Program-made: the position numbers and the translations under genes | Part shown: positions 8,618 through 15,563 of the stretch, one piece after another | Layout of the letters: each line of letters starts with the position of its first letter | Numbering within the stretch: position 1 is the first letter of the stretch | Source of the DNA: Chloracidobacterium sp. | GTDB lineage: Bacteria; Acidobacteriota; Blastocatellia; Pyrinomonadales; Pyrinomonadaceae | Length of the DNA stretch: 64,000 nt | Reading direction: 5' to 3' | Assembly: GCA_016716305.1 (NCBI GenBank) | Contig: JADJWP010000002.1 | Coordinates: 2,044,501-2,108,500, forward strand | Notes under the pieces: model-generated | What the model was told of the DNA's origin: nothing | What the model saw: the letters and a program-made list of their open reading frames with translations, nothing else | Database searches by the model: none

Positions 8618-11431
8618 CTATTTGCCGATCAAATAGTAGGGTGCCCAAAAATACGGATGTTCCCCGCGCTTTATCTGTTCGATCTGTGCTTTCCGAAGAG
8701 ATGCAGCAATTGTATCGCCGCGTTGCATTGCGGCGTAAAAGCTCTGCATCATATGCGATGCAGAGACGTCATTTACGGCCCACAAGCTCAGTAGTATATT
8801 TCGTGCTCCGGCCGAAAGAAAGCCCCTTGCGAGCCCGAATATCTCCTCGCCGGCACCGACGGCGTTCAATCCGGTCTCGCATGCACTGAGCGTAACAAGC
8901 TCGGCATTCAGTTTCTGTTTTCTGATGTCGTTAACTGTCACCCACCCGTCCGCGAGGTGCAGGCTCGAATACAAGGGGTTGTCTGACCGAAAAGTTCCGT
9001 GGCATGCGATATGAATGACCCTTTTTCCCGGAGCCATCCTCATATACGCGGCAAACGTGCTCGATTCGCCCGTGTATGCGTCTGCATCCGGAAATACTCG
9101 GGATAGCGTCTCGATCTCGCTATCGACGAGGGGAATGCTTTCATCGGCAAAACCGATCAGAAGGACCCCGCGAGGCCTTCGGCTTCCGGCGTTGGCCAGT
9201 GTCTGCCAGATCGCTGCGGAGGGTGATCTCACGATCTCACGCGTTTCGATCAAGTAGGTCGCTTCGCTTCGCAAAGCCTGGAACGGAACGTAATTCAAAA
9301 CTCCGGACGGAACGATGACCAGATTCCGGTCACCGATCGACGTCTCCAGTCGTGAGAACAGCCGTTGATAGAGCCGTTCCAGGATCGCATCGGCGCGTCG
9401 TTTCAGGGCCTGTGCGAGGCCCGCTAGATTTGCAGCTCCATATCGAAGCGAATCGAATTGAAACCGCAAAGCCTCAATGTCGGCAGAAATGACCTTGGTC
9501 TCTACTATCTTCTCGACATAGTCGATACCCGAATCGCTCACGGTAAACGCCGAAAACCAGCCGTCGTGTTCGACAAATTCGATCAGGGCTCGCCTCTTGC
9601 CCAATTGTTTTTGGAGGTTCTCGATATCGAGATCGCCGGTCACATGACGAAGGTGATCAGAACCTGCACCTTTAACCAACGAGCTTCCGATCCGGCGTGT
9701 AAGATCAGAAAGCTGTCTTTCCAGTCGGCGTGACTCCTGTGTCAGTTTCGTGTTGTCCAGGACCTCGCCGCGGTCGAGACGGCTGTAGAGCCAATTCAGC
9801 CTTTCGCGAAGGTCCGAGGCCTTTGAAGCAAGAGCGTCCGGCCCGCGAGCCTCTGTCGGATCGTTCGCGATCATCGAATCAGCGATCGACCTCGAACGGG
9901 CACGTTCGACCCATTTGAGAGCCTCAGCAAATTTCCTTTCTTTGATAAAGATCCTCGAAAGATTTTCAAAGGGTTCGATGGTCGCGGCGAGCACGGCCAT
10001 TCTAAATTCTTCGCCGGCCAGAGGCGCACGAAGAGCTTCGGCGATCGCCGCCGCTTTCTTAAATGCCGATTTTGCGGTCGACCGCTTTCCGCGAGAGAGC
10101 GCGCTCCTGCCCATTGCATTCAACGCTGACAGCGTATAGCGCCGTTGTTCGAGGCGGCGGGCGCGATTGGCCAGATCGGCCAGCAGCGTATCGGCCTTAT
10201 CGATCGAACCGCATTCGATCTCGATCTCAGCTTCGAGCAGTATCGCTTCCAGGTGATGCCTTGGGTTCTCGGTCACGCCGAGTGTCGTACGCGCCTGACG
10301 GACGAGCTCTCTGGCGGTTTGATCATCGCTTCGGGCGAGCGCGGCTCGTGCAAGTGCGAGCTTGGCACGGCCCGCACCTAAAGCGTTCTCTTCGGCGTCA
10401 AATATTCTAACGGCTGCGCGCCATTGTTTTTCGGCCGATCGATGGCTGCCAAGGCGGGCGTTGACATTGCCGTAATGCATTCGTGCCCTTGCTTCTTCGG
10501 TCCGGAGTTTCAACTGCCTGAAGGTTGGAACGATGCGCTTATAGATCGATACGGCCTCGGTCAGCAATCCTAGTTCGCCGTAGATATCGGCGATCTCGAG
10601 TTCGGCGATTGCGGACTGATGCGGCATGCCGAGCGTGTCGTATTTGGTTCTCGAAAGTTCCAAATAATGAAGGGCATTGCCATAGTTTCCGCGATAGGTC
10701 TCAAGATTGCCGAGGTTCGCTTCGATCTCGGCTTCAGTGACGGTCATTGACGCATTTTGCGCGCCTGACAGGGCCGCTTCGAATATACTCTCGGCCCGAC
10801 GAAATTCGTTCAGATCGGTGTACGTATTGGCAAGATCGTTCATTGCCATGATCTGCCATTTTTTTTCACCGGCCCGTTCGAAACGGCCAAGTGCCGAAAG
10901 CCCGTATCTTTCCGCATCGCGATGACGCTCACGCCGCGAAGCGATATTGCTGAGGTTCATTTCGATCTTGCCGGCCGCCAGTTCGTCGCCCCGAACCGCG
11001 AAGATCGCAAGAGCGCGATTTCCGTTTTCCTCGGCAACATCGTACCGGCCGGTCATCGCAAGCGGTATCAATTTAGCTACAAGCACCTGTGCCGCTTCGG
11101 TCAAACGTCCGAGAGCCGAAAACGCAATATAGGCGCGTTCCAGTATCTCTGCGGCCTCATTGAGTCTGCCTTTCGTTATTTCAGATATGCCGGTTATCCA
11201 GAGCGTATGTGCATGAGCCTCGCGGTCACCCGATATCTCTGCGACCAGCCTGGCGGCCGCCGCGGTTCGCCTCGCTCTTGAGGGTTCCGTTGCCCATGCT
11301 TCGTAACACAACAGCCTGATCTGGCGGGCAAGCTCGGCATCGGTCAGGCCCGGAAATTTTGCTAGAATGCGCCTCCGCTCGCGGCTGTTCGAGGCGTCAG
11401 TGAGTAGTTTTGCGAGTTGCTTTTGTCTCAT
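8618..11431 (-). CDS. TPR-CHAT protein (caspase-like protease domain)
   Basis: A 937-residue cytoplasmic protein. The N-terminal two-thirds is helical tetratricopeptide repeats (with repeated A--Y-L-ALG-F and A-I-E-A-LG-LE patterns). The C-terminus is a CHAT domain with the caspase-like dyad intact: His811 in HIACHGTF and Cys851 in LSACETG, followed by GLARGFLSAGARNILLSLW. CHAT-TPR proteins include bacterial separase/caspase homologues and Csx29 of the type III-E effector. The frame extends upstream to 11500, but that part is read through a transcription terminator, so ATG 11431 is taken; no good ribosome binding site is seen there. It lies just downstream of a sigma factor and a small regulatory-like gene, and upstream of a subtilisin gene. 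Confidence 0.88.
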   Translation of the reverse strand: MRQKQLAKLLTDASNSRERRRILAKFPGLTDAELARQIRLLCYEAWATEPSRARRTAAAARLVAEISGDREAHAHTLWITGISEITKGRLNEAAEILERAYIAFSALGRLTEAAQVLVAKLIPLAMTGRYDVAEENGNRALAIFAVRGDELAAGKIEMNLSNIASRRERHRDAERYGLSALGRFERAGEKKWQIMAMNDLANTYTDLNEFRRAESIFEAALSGAQNASMTVTEAEIEANLGNLETYRGNYGNALHYLELSRTKYDTLGMPHQSAIAELEIADIYGELGLLTEAVSIYKRIVPTFRQLKLRTEEARARMHYGNVNARLGSHRSAEKQWRAAVRIFDAEENALGAGRAKLALARAALARSDDQTARELVRQARTTLGVTENPRHHLEAILLEAEIEIECGSIDKADTLLADLANRARRLEQRRYTLSALNAMGRSALSRGKRSTAKSAFKKAAAIAEALRAPLAGEEFRMAVLAATIEPFENLSRIFIKERKFAEALKWVERARSRSIADSMIANDPTEARGPDALASKASDLRERLNWLYSRLDRGEVLDNTKLTQESRRLERQLSDLTRRIGSSLVKGAGSDHLRHVTGDLDIENLQKQLGKRRALIEFVEHDGWFSAFTVSDSGIDYVEKIVETKVISADIEALRFQFDSLRYGAANLAGLAQALKRRADAILERLYQRLFSRLETSIGDRNLVIVPSGVLNYVPFQALRSEATYLIETREIVRSPSAAIWQTLANAGSRRPRGVLLIGFADESIPLVDSEIETLSRVFPDADAYTGESSTFAAYMRMAPGKRVIHIACHGTFRSDNPLYSSLHLADGWVTVNDIRKQKLNAELVTLSACETGLNAVGAGEEIFGLARGFLSAGARNILLSLWAVNDVSASHMMQSFYAAMQRGDTIAASLRKAQIEQIKRGEHPYFWAPYYLIGK

Positions 11432-11471
11432 GCAGGTCACAGACAACGACGATGATAGACCCTCTCGAACG

Positions 11472-11516
11472 ATGAAAAAAGGGCTGAACAGGCGATACAC
11501 GCCGTTCGGCCCTTTT
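11472..11516 (-). terminator. Intrinsic terminator between the sigma-factor operon and the CHAT gene
   Basis: A 13-bp stem (11477-11489 with 11504-11516, one G-T pair) with a further GGC/GCC pairing in the loop. On the minus strand it is followed by TTTTTTCATC. It ends the sigma factor/160-residue protein transcript, so the CHAT gene needs read-through or its own promoter. It also shows that the upstream extension of the CHAT frame is not coding. Confidence 0.75.
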
Positions 11517-11550
11517 CCTTCGATCTTCTCATCAAGCGAAATTGCGGCTG

Positions 11551-12033
11551 TTAGAGTTCGATCTTTTCGATGACCACTTCTTCGTCCCCGACGATCAGGG
11601 CAATATCGTACGTACCGCCTGCGATTCTCTCAAATTCGAAAGCCGCATTCTCGTCAGTCGTTGTAACCCGTTCGCCCGAATCGCCGATCAGTCTGACCGG
11701 GGCATTCTCACAGTCTTCACCGATAACCTGCCCGCTAAGCTTTTTTGACTTGCCTGTCAGCTTCACCCTGATGTCTACCGCAGCGTTGTCCGTGCGATAG
11801 AGCATTTGCCGCTCAGCCGCGGCCGTTGCCGATCTCTCACCGAATACCGGCTTGTTCCCGGCAAGGTCGGCCTGCAGCATCGCGACGATACGCCGCAATA
11901 CTGATCGCTTCGGCTCGGCAGCACGCGTTCGAAAAATGTTCTTCGCCCATTTTACCGAGTCGGCCGGCGCATCGATCGAATCGTCGGCCTCCATCAGCTT
12001 GATGATATGTTGGATTCTCTCTTCGGAGTTCAT
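11551..12033 (-). CDS. Small protein with carboxypeptidase-regulatory-like beta-sandwich domain
   Basis: A 160-residue soluble protein without signal peptide or membrane helix. The N-terminus (residues 1-70) is charged and helical, beginning MNSEERIQHIIKLMEADDS. The C-terminus reads as a carboxypeptidase-regulatory-like fold: LSGQVIGEDCENAPVRLIGD, then TTTDENAAFEFERIAGGTY. It starts 68 bp after the sigma factor stop and shares its transcript, ended by the terminator at 11472-11516. Position directly after a sigma factor suggests a regulator of that factor, or a substrate or partner of the CHAT protease next door, but no anti-sigma zinc motif (HxxxCxxC) is present. Function is inferred from context only. 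Confidence 0.65.
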   Translation of the reverse strand: MNSEERIQHIIKLMEADDSIDAPADSVKWAKNIFRTRAAEPKRSVLRRIVAMLQADLAGNKPVFGERSATAAAERQMLYRTDNAAVDIRVKLTGKSKKLSGQVIGEDCENAPVRLIGDSGERVTTTDENAAFEFERIAGGTYDIALIVGDEEVVIEKIEL

Positions 12034-12101
12034 TTCCTTTTACGGCAGCGGTCTGCCCTCGTCGATACAGTGTGCGGTCTCGAACGAAAAAGACATCGGC
12101 T

Positions 12102-12710
12102 TCAATTCGAGAGCATCTTTTCAAGTTTCTTCAGGCAGCGCGACCTTAGTGGGCTGATGCTCGTCTCTCCGACGCCGATCGCCTCAGCAACCGTCGCGTA
12201 CGAGGCTGCAGTATCGGCGAGATAGATCATCGACAGTATTTTACGGCACCGTTCGTCAAGATCGTTTACCGCCCGGCGGATCAGATGCTGCTGTTCCAAT
12301 TCGATAAGGACACTTTCGGCTAGCGGCGAGCTGTCGGCGAGATTCTGGATCTCGGTCTCATATTCTTCTTCGCCGATGGCCGAGTAAATGCCTTTTCTGG
12401 TTCGAATGACTCCCCACGTTTTGAATTTTGCGGTCGAAACAAGCCAGGAGCGGATACGTTCCGGCTGTTCGATCTCGTCGATCTTCTGAACAAACGTGAG
12501 AAATACCTCCTGGAACACGTCGGCACACTGCTCTTCGCTGAGGCCGGCCCGCCGCGGGATCGCGTAGATCAATCGTTGATAACGATCGACGAGCGAGTCC
12601 CAAGCAGCCTCATCACCCTTTTTGCAGGCTTCGAAAAGCGCCGCATCTGCCGCTGCGATATTGCTCGCGATGAGACCGCCGGCTTTCGAATGATCAATTC
12701 CGTCCTTCAT
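12102..12710 (-). CDS. ECF-like sigma-70 family RNA polymerase sigma factor
   Basis: A 202-residue two-domain sigma factor. Region 2 spans about residues 24-95 (DSLVDRYQRLIYAIPRR, FQEVFLTFVQKI, RIRSWLVSTAKFKTW), and region 4 about 130-200 (LDERCRKILSMIYLADT, YATVAEAIGVGETSISPLRSRCLKKLEKM). No region 1 or 3 is present, as usual for ECF factors. It directs RNA polymerase to a specific promoter set, which cannot be read here. It is the first gene of the minus-strand locus leading to a small regulatory-like protein, a CHAT protease and a subtilisin, and is divergent from murA. The start ATG has no clear ribosome binding site. Confidence 0.9.
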   Translation of the reverse strand: MKDGIDHSKAGGLIASNIAAADAALFEACKKGDEAAWDSLVDRYQRLIYAIPRRAGLSEEQCADVFQEVFLTFVQKIDEIEQPERIRSWLVSTAKFKTWGVIRTRKGIYSAIGEEEYETEIQNLADSSPLAESVLIELEQQHLIRRAVNDLDERCRKILSMIYLADTAASYATVAEAIGVGETSISPLRSRCLKKLEKMLSN

Positions 12711-12866
12711 TCAGTGTCAACGATTCTGCATTCTATTAGGGATTTACGCAAGAAATATCGAAAGTTCGTTGTTATTCGAATTAACGAACCGTATCGCCGT
12801 ATGATAACATCCCGTTTTCGAATGTATAAGATTTGCTTACTGCGGTAACGCCATCGGTATCAGTTT
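12711..12866. promoter_or_regulatory. Divergent promoter region, sigma factor / murA, with inverted repeat
   Basis: The gap holds GTTCGTT (12764-12770) and AACGAAC (12783-12789), a perfect 7-bp inverted repeat with a 12-bp spacer that itself contains the palindrome ATTCGAAT. TATGAT near 12799-12804 could be a -10 box for murA. The repeat is a candidate operator or sigma-recognition site shared by the divergent genes. Confidence 0.4.
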
Positions 12867-14156
12867 ATGGACAAATTCTTGATCAGAGGCGGAAAGCCTC
12901 TCAAAGGCGCGGTCAAGGTCAGCGGAGCCAAAAACTCGGCTCTGCCGTGCCTTGCTGCGGCTCTTTTGACGGGCGAAACGGTCACGCTGAACAACGTGCC
13001 GTACGTGAAGGACCTGATAACGCAGCGGCGATTGCTTGAGGATCTCGGAGCAACTGTGCTGACGCCCGAACTCAGGGTCCACAGGGTGACTGCGAACCAC
13101 ATCGAAACTTTCGAAGCACCGTACGAGCTGGTAAAGACCATGAGGGCGAGCGTTTTGGCCCTCGGGCCGCTTCTTGCCCGTTTTGGAAAGGCGAAGGTCA
13201 GCTTGCCGGGCGGGTGCGCCATCGGTACACGCCCGATCGATCTTCATCTGAAGGCCTTCGAAAAGCTCGGTGCTGCGGTCTCGCTCGAATCGGGCGACGT
13301 CGTCGCGACGGCACCGCGAGGTCGGCTTGTCGGTGCGGCGATCGATTTTGAGAAAGTGACCGTTACGGGTACCGAGAATGTGATGATGGCCGCGGCACTG
13401 GCCTCGGGACGGACGACGATACACAATGCGGCGTGCGAGCCCGAGATCGAAGATCTGGCTGAACTTCTGAACAAAATGGGAGCAAAGATCGAAGGCGCCG
13501 GCACATCGACGATCGAGATCGAAGGGGTCGAATCGCTTGGCGGTGCCGAACATTCGATAATACCCGACCGTATCGAGACCGGAACGTTCCTCGTTGCCGC
13601 CGCTATCACGGGCGGCGAGTTGGAGGTGCAGGATTGTCGGCCCGACCACCTCGTGGCGGTGATCTCAAAACTGCGTGAGACCGGTGTCGAGATCGACGAA
13701 GCCGATGCCACGACGCTTCGGGTACGGGTAAGGCCCGAAGGCCTGACGTCGAGCGATGTAACGACCGAACCGCATCCGCATTTCCCGACCGACATGCAGG
13801 CACAGTATATGGCCCTTATGACCCAGGCAGAAGGCACATCGCGCATCACCGAAACGATCTTTGAGAATCGGTTCATGCACGCATCCGAGCTTATTCGAAT
13901 GGGCGCCGATATCCAGGTCTCCGGCAATACGGCCGTGGTCCGAGGCAAGACGAGGCTTACCGGTGCGCCGATAATCGCCTCCGACCTCAGGGCGTCGGCA
14001 TCGCTGGTGCTGGCCGGACTATGCGCTGACGGCGAAACCCTTATCGACCGCGTATACCATATCGACCGTGGCTATGAGACGATCGTCCGCAAACTTCGGT
14101 CGGTCGGCGCTGACATCGAGCGGATCAAGGAAAATATAGAAACAGCCGCGGTTTGA
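12867..14156 (+). CDS. murA: UDP-N-acetylglucosamine 1-carboxyvinyltransferase
   Basis: Cytoplasmic enzyme transferring enolpyruvate from PEP to UDP-GlcNAc, the first committed step of peptidoglycan synthesis. The 429-residue length is standard. Lys22 and Asn23 in SGAKNSALP are the conserved active-site pair, and Cys116 in LPGGCAIGTRPIDLH is the PEP-reactive, fosfomycin-sensitive cysteine (Asp in resistant forms), so this copy would be expected to be fosfomycin-sensitive. HPHFPTDMQAQ carries the conserved catalytic Asp. ATG 12867 matches the family N-terminus. A HIT-family gene follows 66 bp downstream on the same strand. Confidence 0.97.
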   Translation: MDKFLIRGGKPLKGAVKVSGAKNSALPCLAAALLTGETVTLNNVPYVKDLITQRRLLEDLGATVLTPELRVHRVTANHIETFEAPYELVKTMRASVLALGPLLARFGKAKVSLPGGCAIGTRPIDLHLKAFEKLGAAVSLESGDVVATAPRGRLVGAAIDFEKVTVTGTENVMMAAALASGRTTIHNAACEPEIEDLAELLNKMGAKIEGAGTSTIEIEGVESLGGAEHSIIPDRIETGTFLVAAAITGGELEVQDCRPDHLVAVISKLRETGVEIDEADATTLRVRVRPEGLTSSDVTTEPHPHFPTDMQAQYMALMTQAEGTSRITETIFENRFMHASELIRMGADIQVSGNTAVVRGKTRLTGAPIIASDLRASASLVLAGLCADGETLIDRVYHIDRGYETIVRKLRSVGADIERIKENIETAAV

Positions 14157-14222
14157 GATGCTATCGGCGGCCGGTCGTTTACCGGTAAGCCGTTGCTGTG
14201 ATTAAATATTGAGAAACACGAT

Positions 14223-14573
14223 ATGAACAGCACCGACTGTATTTTCTGCAAGATAATTGCGGGCGAAATTCCATCCGAGATAGTTCATGCGGACGGCATC
14301 TGCGTTGCGTTCAACGACGTCTCGCCCCAGGCACCGACCCACATTCTGGTCGTTCCGCGGGCCCATGTCGATTCGCTCGATAAGACCGAAGACAACCAGA
14401 GCGAAATGCTCGGGCATCTTCTGTTAACGGCCGCCCAGATCGCGAGGGAAAAGGATCTTGCCGAAAACGGATATCGCATCGTGATCAACACTAACAGCGA
14501 TGGCGGCCAAACGGTCTTCCATTTGCACGTGCATTTGCTCGGCGGACGTCCGTTCATTTTCCCGCCGGGATGA
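14223..14573 (+). CDS. HIT family (HINT-type) nucleotide hydrolase
   Basis: Small (116 residues) cytoplasmic purine nucleoside phosphoramidase-like protein. The N-terminal CIFCKIIAGEIPS and the C-terminal histidine triad HLHVHLLGGR (His100, His102, His104) are intact and characteristic of HINT. Family members hydrolyse AMP-lysine or aminoacyl-adenylate-type phosphoramidates. The stop codon overlaps the start of the next TPR lipoprotein gene in an ATGATG arrangement, indicating translational coupling. Confidence 0.95.
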   Translation: MNSTDCIFCKIIAGEIPSEIVHADGICVAFNDVSPQAPTHILVVPRAHVDSLDKTEDNQSEMLGHLLLTAAQIAREKDLAENGYRIVINTNSDGGQTVFHLHVHLLGGRPFIFPPG

Positions 14574-15457
14574 TGCGTTTGCGGCCTTTGGCAAATTTGT
14601 TTCAAGCTATGAGATTTCGGATCCTGATCGTCATTACTATTGCTGCCGCAGTCCTTCAACTCGGATGTTCGGGCACCCAACAGAATGGCGCCGATGTCAA
14701 CGCTCAACAGAACGACACGGCGAACGCGGCGTTTGCGAACGCCGACGAAGCGCTTGCGGAAGGAAGCCGCCTTCTTGATGCGGGCGAGACCGAGCGGGCG
14801 ATCGAGGTCCTGAACCAGGCTGTTGCGATGAATGGCGATCTTGCCGAAGCATACTTTCGGTTAGGCATCGCCTATTCGCTTGTCGAGTTTCGCGATCAGG
14901 TCGCGGCTGATGAGTCGGTCGAACCGACGCCGACCCCGGTTCCCGGTGAAAAGAAACCGAAAGAGATCAGATCGAACTCCGAGATCGCGTTTGAAAAGGC
15001 GGTCGCTGCTTATAAACGGATGATCGCCGCAAATCGTGAAGATCACCTCGCCTATTACAATATGGGCCGTTCGTACAACAAGCTCAACGAAGACGAAGAC
15101 GCGGCAAAAGCGCTTCGCCAGGCAGTTGAATTGAAACCGGACGATTCTGAATATCACACCGAATTGGGTTCGATCCTGATAAAGCTTGCCAAGTATCCAG
15201 AGGCCGTCGGCGCGCTCAAAAAGGCCATAGAGCTCGACCCAAACAATCTCGAAGCTGAAGAATTGCTCGAAAAGGCCGAGGCCGGCAGAAAAAGGATAAG
15301 TTTCACGACCCTTCCAAAAGACGATAAGAAGGCTTCGAACTCGAATACAAATTCGAATTCGGCGCCCGATGAACCCGCAAGCAATAAAAAACCCGGCCCT
15401 CCCGTTGGCGGCGACAAACCAAAACCACCTGTCGCAAATAGGCCGAAGCAGCCGTAG
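14570..15457 (+). CDS. TPR-repeat lipoprotein
   Basis: A 295-residue envelope protein. The lipobox is in AAAVLQLGCSG. The first ATG (14570) overlaps the HIT stop; a second in-frame ATG at 14609 gives a more compact signal (MRFRILIVITIAAAVLQLGC), and either may be used. Tetratricopeptide repeats follow: ALAEGSRLLDAGETERAIEV, a repeat around AYKRMIAANREDHLAYYNMG, and AAKALRQAVELKPDD / AVGALKKAIELDPNN, ending in an Asn/Ser then Pro/Lys-rich tail. Likely a periplasmic scaffold. No enzymatic motif is seen. Confidence 0.8.
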   Translation: MMRLRPLANLFQAMRFRILIVITIAAAVLQLGCSGTQQNGADVNAQQNDTANAAFANADEALAEGSRLLDAGETERAIEVLNQAVAMNGDLAEAYFRLGIAYSLVEFRDQVAADESVEPTPTPVPGEKKPKEIRSNSEIAFEKAVAAYKRMIAANREDHLAYYNMGRSYNKLNEDEDAAKALRQAVELKPDDSEYHTELGSILIKLAKYPEAVGALKKAIELDPNNLEAEELLEKAEAGRKRISFTTLPKDDKKASNSNTNSNSAPDEPASNKKPGPPVGGDKPKPPVANRPKQP

Positions 15458-15563
15458 GGCGTGTCGCTAAACTACACACATGCGCGCCAAGGTGTGTCAA
15501 CTTGACATTGACCTTCGTTGACCTTCAGATTTACCATACAGTTTGCGGAACCGTGATCAAGGT
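15458..15563 (+). promoter_or_regulatory. Leader with three direct TTGAC repeats upstream of the GAF-sigma54 activator
   Basis: TTGAC occurs at 15502, 15508 and 15518. The first is TTGACA and could be a -35 hexamer with a weak TCAGAT 17 bp downstream. The repeats could also be binding sites. ACACA and TGTGT half-sites flank 15474-15498. Assigned by eye, low certainty. Confidence 0.3.

Noticed and set aside
11432..11500. N-terminal extension of the CHAT-TPR protein
   Set aside because: The extension is read through an intrinsic terminator stem and its T-run, so it is unlikely to be translated.
13244..13948. 234-residue minus-strand frame opposite murA
   Set aside because: It lies wholly inside murA and has Ser/Arg-rich composition typical of an antisense shadow of GC-biased codons.
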